Below, one piece after another: positions 1 to 5,122 of a stretch of DNA of 7,456 bases. The notes below the pieces were generated by a model. That model was not told the DNA's origin and did no database searches. It worked only from the letters and a program-made list of their open reading frames with translations. This DNA comes from Chloroflexota bacterium (GTDB lineage: Bacteria > Chloroflexota > Limnocylindria > Limnocylindrales > CSP1-4), in the NCBI GenBank assembly GCA_021812735.1, contig JAKAMV010000496.1, forward strand, positions 1 through 7,456, written 5' to 3'. Position numbers and translations under genes: made by a program. The stretch's first letter is position 1, and each line of letters begins with the position of its first letter.

Positions 1-304
1 TGCCCTCGTACAGGTGGAAGCGGCCCTGCAGCGCCACCACCGGGACGCCCGCGAGGCTCCCGAGCAGCAGCCGCCCGGCATGCCCCGGGGCCGTGGCGAC
101 AGGCCAGCCCGGCATCACCTCGAACGGGATGGCCACGGGCCCCTCGATCGCGTTCGCGAGGCCGCCGAGGCCCGAGCCCAGGACGAGCCCCGCCCGCGGG
201 ACGAGATCAGTCCGACGCCGCACCGCATCCACCAGCGCGGCGAGGCGGGCGGGCTGGTCGACCGGGGGGATGGTCTTGGCGCGATCAACGGGCGGGGTGC
301 TCAT
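1..304 (-). CDS. Purine nucleoside phosphorylase, N-terminal part (cut by window edge)
   Basis: The visible 101 residues match the start of a trimeric purine nucleoside phosphorylase, a cytoplasmic purine-salvage enzyme that splits purine (deoxy)nucleosides with phosphate into free base and (deoxy)ribose 1-phosphate. Three family blocks appear in the right order: LGSGLGGLA at residues 42-50 (phosphate-binding Ser/Gly loop), APGHAGRLLLG at 72-82 (containing the phosphate-contacting His), and LQGRFHLYEG at 92-101 (Arg and His of the active site). The rest, including the purine-binding Glu/Asn region, lies beyond position 1. The ATG at 304 is the only sensible start, because the reading fits family N-termini and no Shine-Dalgarno is seen upstream. 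A TATGCT box 8 nt before the ATG suggests a leaderless message. The PNP versus 5'-methylthioadenosine phosphorylase distinction is not fully certain, but the PGHAG block favours PNP. Confidence 0.93.
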   Translation of the reverse strand, partial: MSTPPVDRAKTIPPVDQPARLAALVDAVRRRTDLVPRAGLVLGSGLGGLANAIEGPVAIPFEVMPGWPVATAPGHAGRLLLGSLAGVPVVALQGRFHLYEG

Positions 305-312
305 GAACGAGC

Positions 313-318
313 AGCATA
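313..318 (-). promoter_or_regulatory. Candidate -10 element for a leaderless PNP transcript
   Basis: Read on the minus strand this is TATGCT, ending 8 nt before the ATG at 304. That places the expected transcription start at or next to the start codon. There is no Shine-Dalgarno in the 8 nt and no clear -35 hexamer at 16-18 bp. The mscS gene has the same arrangement, which supports the reading. A chance match in such a short element remains possible. Confidence 0.35.
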
Positions 319-495
319 GTTGGCCCAAGCCGATGCGCGACGCCGATTCCCGGGCTTAAAGCTTCGACGCCCGAAGGGAGTACCGACACCGGGATGCCGG
401 TCGCGTCCCTCCGGGCGCCCGAGGCGGCTGGCCCTCGCGGGCTGCCCGCCATCGGCAACGAAGCCTCCGAAGCTCGAACCCCGCGCGACCCGGCC

Positions 496-663
496 CTTGA
501 TGTGATCGCGGACCCAGCCGCCCAAGGCCCCCGCCTTGATGTGATCGCGGCGTCCACCGTGGGCTGGAGCGGCCTTGAGGCGATCGCCTCCGCTCCGGCC
601 GGCCCCTCGATGGCGTTGAGGTGATCTCTGCCGCCGAGTCGGGATGGACTTGAGGTTGTCGCC
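496..663. repeat. Degenerate tandem array, about 39-bp period, five copies
   Basis: Five related 14-bp cores begin at 497, 536, 575, 616 and 650: TTGATGTGATCGCG (twice, identical over 16 bp including flanks at 496-511 and 535-550), TTGAGGCGATCGCC, TTGAGGTGATCTCT and TTGAGGTTGTCGCC. Start-to-start distances are 39, 39, 41 and 34 bp. The intervening bases are not conserved. The third copy contains a perfect 14-bp palindrome, GAGGCGATCGCCTC (577-590). The conserved word is too short and the spacers too similar in composition to be a CRISPR array. A protein-binding array, a decayed minisatellite or a lineage-specific intergenic repeat are all possible. Confidence 0.75.
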
Positions 664-736
664 TCCGTCCCTGGCCTCCGGTGGTCCCTTCGGGCAAGAC
701 CAACTGTACGGGCCGGAGAAGCCCCCTCCAACCGGG

Positions 737-811
737 TTGTCCACGAGTTTCGGCTGCCGCCGGCCGCGTCCGTCCACGAGTTTCCCACCGGTGTGGACGG
801 ACTGTGGACGA
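737..811. repeat. GTCCAC/GTGGAC repeat cluster with 10-bp inverted repeat
   Basis: GTCCACGAGTTTC occurs twice on the plus strand (739-751 and 772-784, 33 bp apart). TGTGGAC occurs twice in opposite sense (792-798 and 803-809). Within this cluster GTCCGTCCAC (768-777) and GTGGACGGAC (793-802) form a perfect 10-bp inverted repeat around a 15-nt loop. Read in the appropriate strand, four 9-mers resemble the TTGTCCACA DnaA box known from high-GC actinobacteria: TTGTCCACG at 737-745, CCGTCCACG at 771-779, CCGTCCACA at 792-800 (minus) and TCGTCCACA at 803-811 (minus). Two of the four are only one base off. The function is unproven; a repeat-derived hairpin or the end of a degraded mobile element would look similar. 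Confidence 0.7.
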
Positions 812-812
812 C

Positions 813-832
813 TCGGCCGCGGATGCGGCCGA
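813..832 (-). terminator. Hairpin after moaA, candidate terminator
   Basis: TCGGCCGC (813-820) and GCGGCCGA (825-832) form a perfect 8-bp GC-rich stem with a 4-nt loop, starting 7 nt past the moaA stop codon. There is no U-tract after it on the minus strand, so efficiency is uncertain. Tract-less hairpins at gene ends are common in very GC-rich genomes. Confidence 0.55.
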
Positions 833-839
833 AGGCGGC

Positions 840-1913
840 TCACCCGCCCAGCGCGTGCATCTCCACCTTGGGCAGGTTGGTCGTTGCAGCCGAGCGCAGC
901 TCCGAGTAGCGGTCCGTCCGGGCGGCCCACAAGCGCGTCACCAGCCCCGCCAGCTGGTCGTCCGTCGCGCCTGCGCGCATGGGCCCCTTGAGGTCCGTGC
1001 CCGACACGGCGAACAGGCACGTGTACAGGCTCCCGTCGGCCGACAGCCGTGCGCGGGTGCAGTCCCCGCAGAAGGGCCGCGTGACGGACGCGATCACGCC
1101 CACCTCCCCGCTGCCGTCCCGGTACCGGTAGCGCCCGGCAACCTCGCCCCGATAGCCGGCCTCGATCGGCTCCAGCGGGAGCTCGCCGTCGAGGATCGAC
1201 AGGATCTCCCCCGCCGGGACCACGTCGTCCAGGCGCCAGCCATTGGAGTGGCCGACGTCCATGTACTCGATGAACCGGAGGATGAGGCCCTCGCCACGCG
1301 CCCACCGGGCCAGCGGAAGGATGGACGCCTCGTTCATGCCCCGCCGGATCACGGTGTTGACCTTGATCGGGGCCAGCCCCGCGGAGCGGGCGGCGGCGAT
1401 GCCGTCGAGCACCCGCGCCACGGGGAAGTCGACGCCGTTCATCCGCCCGAACACCTCGTCGTCGAGCGAGTCGAGCGAGACCGTCACCCGCTGCAGGCCG
1501 GATGCCGCGAGCGGGCCGGCGAGCGGCCGCAGCGCGGACCCGTTGGTGGTGAGCGTCAGGTCCACGGGCCGCCCGTCGGCCATCCTGAGCTCGGCCAGGT
1601 ACCGAACCAGGACGGGGAGGCCACGGCGCGCCAGGGGCTCGCCCCCGGTGATCCGAAGCTTGTGCACGCCCAGGCCCACGAAGACCGACGCCAGCCGCGC
1701 GATCTCCTCGAACGTGAGCACGAGCTCACGCGGGAGGAAGGCGAAGTCGCGACCGAACACCTCGGCGGGCATGCAGTACGGGCACCGGAAGTTGCACCGA
1801 TCGGTCACCGAGATGCGCAGGTCGCGCAGAGCGCGCCCTCGCGTGTCGCCCATGCCCGGCCGGCCGTCGAAGGCGGTCGAGACAGCGGGCGTCGAGGCCG
1901 GCGCGTCCTGCAT
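840..1913 (-). CDS. moaA: GTP 3',8-cyclase MoaA (molybdenum cofactor biosynthesis)
   Basis: Complete radical-SAM enzyme of 357 residues that, with MoaC, converts GTP to cyclic pyranopterin monophosphate, the first step of molybdopterin synthesis. The N-terminal cluster motif is CNFRCPYC (C40, C44, C47), preceded by LRISVTDR in which R33 corresponds to a GTP-site arginine. The SAM-binding GGEP is at 90-93. The C-terminal GTP-binding [4Fe-4S] cluster is C282, C285 and C299 in the canonical CxxCx13C spacing, with R287 and R289 of TRARLSADG following. The protein ends in the Gly-Gly tail typical of the family. The ATG at 1913 gives about 20 residues more than usual ahead of the domain. GTG at 1922 and ATG at 1853 are alternatives, and none has a clear Shine-Dalgarno. 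No moaC, moaE, moeA or mobA lies nearby. Confidence 0.96.
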   Translation of the reverse strand: MQDAPASTPAVSTAFDGRPGMGDTRGRALRDLRISVTDRCNFRCPYCMPAEVFGRDFAFLPRELVLTFEEIARLASVFVGLGVHKLRITGGEPLARRGLPVLVRYLAELRMADGRPVDLTLTTNGSALRPLAGPLAASGLQRVTVSLDSLDDEVFGRMNGVDFPVARVLDGIAAARSAGLAPIKVNTVIRRGMNEASILPLARWARGEGLILRFIEYMDVGHSNGWRLDDVVPAGEILSILDGELPLEPIEAGYRGEVAGRYRYRDGSGEVGVIASVTRPFCGDCTRARLSADGSLYTCLFAVSGTDLKGPMRAGATDDQLAGLVTRLWAARTDRYSELRSAATTNLPKVEMHALGG

Positions 1914-2024
1914 GGCGGGCACACGTTGAGACCCAGTGGGATCAAGCTGGCGGAGCGGGACGCTGGACTGCACGGCCACATGGTACGCGCCACGTCGCCC
2001 GGGGCTGCTGCAGGCGCACCCGGC

Positions 2025-2052
2025 GGTACCACCGGGACGGGCCACTGGTACC
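2025..2052. promoter_or_regulatory. Perfect 7+7 inverted repeat in the divergent promoter region
   Basis: GGTACCA (2025-2031) and TGGTACC (2046-2052) are perfect inverted arms separated by 14 bp, between moaA and the divergent coiled-coil operon. A third TGGTAC stands at 1981-1986. Size and symmetry suit a dimeric regulator's operator. A cruciform or RNA hairpin is an alternative. No cognate regulator is next to it; the nearest, the IclR-type protein, is 5 kb away. Confidence 0.4.
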
Positions 2053-2060
2053 TCTAGCGG

Positions 2061-2090
2061 CTGCCCGCTGGCAACACCGCCCCCTATGGT
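2061..2090 (+). promoter_or_regulatory. Weak candidate promoter for the coiled-coil/ATPase operon
   Basis: TATGGT at 2085-2090 could be a -10 box with CTGCCC at 2061-2066 as a poor -35, 18 bp apart. This would give a leader of about 30 nt that contains the AGAGGA ribosome-binding site. The -35 match is weak, and the assignment rests mainly on position. Confidence 0.3.
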
Positions 2091-2111
2091 GCCTCCAAGC
2101 CCCGGAATTGC

Positions 2112-2117
2112 AGAGGA
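2112..2117 (+). promoter_or_regulatory. Ribosome-binding site of the coiled-coil gene
   Basis: AGAGGA lies 9 nt before the ATG at 2127 and supports that start over the in-frame internal methionines, the first of which is at residue 119. Confidence 0.6.
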
Positions 2118-2126
2118 ACCCCACCC

Positions 2127-3836
2127 ATGGCGAGCACCGACACCCGATCCGGCTTCCGGCTCCCCTGGAGCTCCGACCGGTCGCAGGACGACAGCGCGTT
2201 CCACGTCGACGGCAGCGACGACTCGGAGTCCCCCGCCGCGACCGCCGAGGGATCCGTGGCATGGCCGGAGTCCGACTTCGCGTCGCGCTCGGGGATCCAG
2301 CCTGCGCAGCCGCGGCCCGCCGACGACGGCGACACGCCCGAGACGCCGGAGGACCCCGGGGCGGCCGAGGCATCCGGGACCCTCGATGACGCCCCGCTCG
2401 CAGCCGACACGCGGCCCGATCACGCGCCGACCGCGGCCAGCGAGCGCCCTGCCCCGCGGCCGAAGAAGCCCACCAAGCTCATGGCCGACCTGGCCGCCGC
2501 GATCCGCGCGACGGCCGAGTCCGCCAGGGATCAGCAGCTCGCCCAGCTCGACACCGAGGCCACCGGCATCATCGAGATGATCCGCGCCCAGAGCGAGGAG
2601 GGCGCCGTCGCCATTCGCCGCAAGTCGGACGAGGACGTGTCGGGGATCCGCGACTGGGCGAAGGCCGAGATCGCGCGGATCAAGGAGGAGTCGGAGAGCA
2701 GGATCACCGACCGGAAGCACCTGCTGGAGCAGGAGATCGCGGACCACGCTGCCGCCATCGAGGACCGCTGTGCTGAGGTCGAGAGCACCGTGGCCGGGTT
2801 CCGCCAGGCAATGGCCGCCTACTTCGAGCGCCTCGGTGCCGAGGAGGATCCGGCCCGTCTCGCGACGATGGCCGAGTCCATGCCCGAGCCGCCGAGCCTC
2901 AAGAGCCTTTCGGACCTCGACGACCTCCCGGTCGAGGGCGCCGCAGCTCGCCACGCGGCGGCCGAGGAGCAGGAGGCCGAGGTGGAGGCCGAGGCAGCCG
3001 CGGAGGCCGAGGCAGCCGCGGAGGCCGAGGCAGAGGACGACGACGGCTCCGGCGAGATCATCGTCAGCGACGACCGGATCGCCAACGCCCTCGGCTACGG
3101 CGACGAGCCCGTGGTCGCCGATGAGGCGGCCGCCGAGGCGGTCGAGCCTGATGCAGGCGAGACGGCCGATACCCAGGAGGAGGTCGTCGCCTTCGGGACC
3201 GCCGATGGCGACGACGTTCCGCGCTGGGCCGCCGGGGAGGTGCCCGAGGGCTTCCCCACGTCCGGCGAGGCCGGTGAGCCGGTCGACCGGGGCTCGATCA
3301 TGGCCGCTCTCGAGGCCGCCGCGGAGGCGGTCGTGGCGGCCGAGGCGGCCGCGGAGTCGGCCGATACGGCCGAGGCGGCCGCGGACGTGGCCGAGACGGC
3401 GGCGGAGCTCGTCACGGGCCGCACGGGCCAGCGCGCCGAGGAGACCGATCCCGAGGCGCAGGCGGCACTGTCGGCCCGAGTGGACGCCGGCGGCTTCGAC
3501 ACGGAGTCATACCAGGACCGCCTGGCGAGCCTCCTCCCCGGCCACGTCGAAGGCGCCGCCAGCGGCGAGCCGCGCACGAGCCAGGTGGTGGTCACCGGGC
3601 TGGTGTCGGTGGCCAGCATCGCGTCCTTCAAGCGCCACCTGGGCCGGCTGTCCGGTGTCAACGCTGTCGCCGTCGCCTCTGGCCCCGACGGCGAGTTCAT
3701 CTTCAACGTCACCCATCGTCCGGACGTCTCGTTCCGCGACGCCATCCCGACCATGCCCGGGTTCGCCGCCCGGGTCGTTGCCACTGGCGACGGGGTGGTC
3801 TCGGTGACCGCCCACGACCCCGAGGCGGAGGGCTGA
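2127..3836 (+). CDS. Acidic Ala/Glu-rich coiled-coil protein with small C-terminal domain, unknown function
   Basis: A 569-residue soluble protein that I do not recognise as a named family; no signal peptide or membrane segment is seen. Residues 1-109 are a polar, Asp/Ser/Pro-rich, probably disordered leader. After the basic PRPKKPTK (110-117), residues 119-240 are a long heptad-like charged helix rich in Glu, Lys, Arg and Ala, best read as a coiled coil. Residues 260-390 are very acidic and low-complexity, including an EAEAAA repeat. Residues 392-430 form an Ala-rich helix. Residues 485-565, starting SQVVVTGLVS, look like a compact alpha/beta (ferredoxin-like or HMA-like) domain. The protein is followed 7 bp later by a receiver-MinD ATPase gene whose Shine-Dalgarno lies inside this gene's last codons, so the two are co-translated. 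A scaffold or partner role for the ATPase is inference. Confidence 0.88.
   Translation: MASTDTRSGFRLPWSSDRSQDDSAFHVDGSDDSESPAATAEGSVAWPESDFASRSGIQPAQPRPADDGDTPETPEDPGAAEASGTLDDAPLAADTRPDHAPTAASERPAPRPKKPTKLMADLAAAIRATAESARDQQLAQLDTEATGIIEMIRAQSEEGAVAIRRKSDEDVSGIRDWAKAEIARIKEESESRITDRKHLLEQEIADHAAAIEDRCAEVESTVAGFRQAMAAYFERLGAEEDPARLATMAESMPEPPSLKSLSDLDDLPVEGAAARHAAAEEQEAEVEAEAAAEAEAAAEAEAEDDDGSGEIIVSDDRIANALGYGDEPVVADEAAAEAVEPDAGETADTQEEVVAFGTADGDDVPRWAAGEVPEGFPTSGEAGEPVDRGSIMAALEAAAEAVVAAEAAAESADTAEAAADVAETAAELVTGRTGQRAEETDPEAQAALSARVDAGGFDTESYQDRLASLLPGHVEGAASGEPRTSQVVVTGLVSVASIASFKRHLGRLSGVNAVAVASGPDGEFIFNVTHRPDVSFRDAIPTMPGFAARVVATGDGVVSVTAHDPEAEG
2985..3032 (+). repeat. In-frame 18-bp tandem repeat, 2.7 copies
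   Basis: GAGGCCGAGGCAGCCGCG occurs at 2985-3002 and 3003-3020, then its first 12 bases at 3021-3032, with no mismatches. It encodes EAEAAA units (residues 287-302) in the acidic linker of the coiled-coil protein. Because the unit is a multiple of three, slippage would change linker length without breaking the frame. Confidence 0.9.
3827..3832 (+). promoter_or_regulatory. Ribosome-binding site inside the upstream gene (start-deciding)
   Basis: GGAGGG lies in the final sense codons of the coiled-coil gene, 11 nt before the GTG at 3844. It supports this GTG as the start of the ATPase gene and implies translational coupling. Confidence 0.6.
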
Positions 3837-3843
3837 TCGACCC

Positions 3844-5067
3844 GTGTCCCCGACGTCTGCGCGCCCTGCGATCGCGGTCCTGCTGCCGGCTGTCGAGCGC
3901 ACACCCGTCGTCGACGAGCTGCGGAGGGCCGGTTATGCGCCGCTGACCGTCGACGACTCGAGCGAGCTCGCCGACCTCCTAGCGACCCGGCGGGACGTGG
4001 CGGTCGGCGTCGTCGACGTCGAGGGTGACCCGGAGGACGCGACCCGCGCCCGCGAGGTCCTTCACGGGTCCGGACACATCCCGTGCCTGCTCGTGGTCCA
4101 CCCACAGACCATCGAATCCCTGGATCCGGAGACCGCTGGGCACGAGACCGATGAGTACTTGACGCGCCCCTACGCGGTCGAGTCGATCCGCTGGCGGGTC
4201 GAGGCGATGGTGATCCGGGCGGCCGCCGAGGATGGCGTGCCTGTCACGTCGTCCGGGCTCGACGGCGGTGACTGGAAGGCCCGCGGCCAGCTGGTCGCGG
4301 TGTTCAACCCCAAGGGCGGCGTGGGCAAGACGATGATCGCGGTCAACCTCGCTGCGGCGCTGACCGCGCGCGGCAAGCGCGTCCTCCTCGTGGACGCCGA
4401 CACAGTCACTGGCCACATCCCGAGCTCGCTCGGCATGGACGGCGTCGGGACCGTGGTCGACGCGTGGACCGACGAGCACGAGGGCGGGCCCTCCCTGTCG
4501 TTCGACGAGCAGGCCTCGTCGCACCAGTCGGGGCTCAAGGTGCTCGCACTCTCGTCGAGTCCCATCCACACCGACCTGCTCGAGCCGGCGCGGGTCGCCC
4601 AGGCGCTGGCGCAGGTCCGCCGCTCCTACGACGTCGTGATCGTGGACCTGCACCCCTCGTACAGCCCGCTCAACCGCTCGGTGTTCGACACGGCCGACCG
4701 GATCATGGTCCCGGTCACGCCAGACCTGCCCGCGATCCGCGCGGCGATCAAGCTCGTCGAGGTCGCCGAGGAGCTCGGCGTCCGGGACCGCCTGTCCCTG
4801 GTCGTCAACCGCGCCCAGAGCGGCGTGTCGGTCGCGGACCTGGAGCAGGCCCTCGGCCTGCAGGCGGCTGGCCAGATCCGCTCGGGCGGCATGCTGGTCG
4901 TGCGGGCCCTGAACGAGGGCCGGACGCTCGCCGAGATGGCCCCTCGCGAGAAGATCACCCAGGAGTTCCTGGCCCTCGCCGACAGCGTGCTGGGCGTGGC
5001 GCCCGCCGAGGAGCCCTCAAGGCAGGGCCTCCGGCTGTTCGGCCGCCAGGTGGCGGCGCGCGCCTGA
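3844..5067 (+). CDS. CpaE-like protein: degenerate receiver domain fused to a ParA/MinD ATPase
   Basis: A 407-residue cytoplasmic P-loop ATPase of the deviant Walker A (ParA/MinD) class, whose members bind ATP as dimers to position protein complexes, plasmids or pili. Residues 8-125 resemble a response-regulator receiver: D58 sits where the phospho-acceptor is expected and LTRPYAVESI (106-115) matches the receiver end. However, the N-terminal acidic pair is missing and the conserved Lys is Arg108, so phosphorylation is doubtful. The ATPase has KGGVGKT at 157-163 with signature Lys157, DAD at 184-186 (switch I/A' motif), and Walker B D268 in VIVDLHPSYS, where His270 replaces the usual Pro. The C-terminus (GLRLFGRQVAARA) is short, basic and possibly amphipathic. 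GTG start; 7-bp gap to the coiled-coil gene. Tad pilus genes, the usual setting of cpaE, are absent. Confidence 0.93.
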   Translation: MSPTSARPAIAVLLPAVERTPVVDELRRAGYAPLTVDDSSELADLLATRRDVAVGVVDVEGDPEDATRAREVLHGSGHIPCLLVVHPQTIESLDPETAGHETDEYLTRPYAVESIRWRVEAMVIRAAAEDGVPVTSSGLDGGDWKARGQLVAVFNPKGGVGKTMIAVNLAAALTARGKRVLLVDADTVTGHIPSSLGMDGVGTVVDAWTDEHEGGPSLSFDEQASSHQSGLKVLALSSSPIHTDLLEPARVAQALAQVRRSYDVVIVDLHPSYSPLNRSVFDTADRIMVPVTPDLPAIRAAIKLVEVAEELGVRDRLSLVVNRAQSGVSVADLEQALGLQAAGQIRSGGMLVVRALNEGRTLAEMAPREKITQEFLALADSVLGVAPAEEPSRQGLRLFGRQVAARA

Positions 5068-5122
5068 GCTCCGCACCGGCCGACGGGGGTCCAACCGCGC
5101 CGATCCGCCGGTCAGGCGATCC
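5068..5122. terminator. Short convergent gap with a weak stem, possible shared terminator
   Basis: 55 bp between two converging genes. ACCGGC (5075-5080) and GCCGGT (5107-5112) can pair across a 26-nt loop, but no T-run follows on either strand. The case rests mostly on position. Confidence 0.2.

Larger units (their letters stand above)
305..839. other. Gene-free, repeat-bearing intergenic region
   Basis: This is 535 bp between the start of the PNP gene and the stop of moaA. Open frames cross it on both strands, but their translations are low-complexity Arg/Gly/Pro/Ser text with no recognisable domain and no good ribosome-binding site, so I do not call a gene. The left part (305-480) holds the PNP promoter region and a weak hairpin, CTTCG/CGAAG at 362-376. 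The middle carries the near-39-bp repeat array (496-663). The right part carries the GTCCAC-type repeats (737-811) and the moaA terminator hairpin (813-832). Confidence 0.7.

Noticed and set aside
362..376. Hairpin CTTCG/CGAAG followed on the minus strand by CTTTAAG as a terminator
   Set aside because: Only a 5-bp stem, and it lies more than 450 bp from the nearest upstream minus-strand gene end.
496..663. CRISPR array
   Set aside because: The conserved core is only 14-16 bp and degenerate, spacing is uneven, and there are no cas genes.
285..788. 167-aa minus-strand frame covering the PNP promoter and the gap
   Set aside because: Low-complexity Ser/Arg/Ala text, no ribosome-binding site, and it overlaps the PNP start in another frame.
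301..1305. Long minus-strand frame across the gap, with 13-residue periodic text such as RDHIK and DNLK
   Set aside because: The periodicity is the shadow of the 39-bp DNA repeat. The frame overlaps moaA out of frame, and the repeat spacings of 41 and 34 bp would break any protein repeat.
681..2057. 458-aa plus-strand frame opposite moaA
   Set aside because: Antisense shadow of a certain gene; the His/Arg/Asp/Pro-rich composition is typical of the complementary frame of GC-rich coding DNA.
1914..2126. Molybdenum-cofactor riboswitch ahead of moaA
   Set aside because: I could not identify the conserved Moco RNA core; only the 7+7 inverted repeat is evident. A covariance-model search would decide.
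840..2954. A 704-aa minus-strand open frame extending moaA far upstream
   Set aside because: Only the C-terminal 357 residues resemble MoaA. The upstream part is Arg/Gly/Ala filler read antisense to the coiled-coil gene, so it is a GC-rich frame extension.
3095..4105. 336-aa minus-strand frame across the operon junction
   Set aside because: Antisense to two supported genes, Ser/Thr/Ala/Arg filler with no domain.
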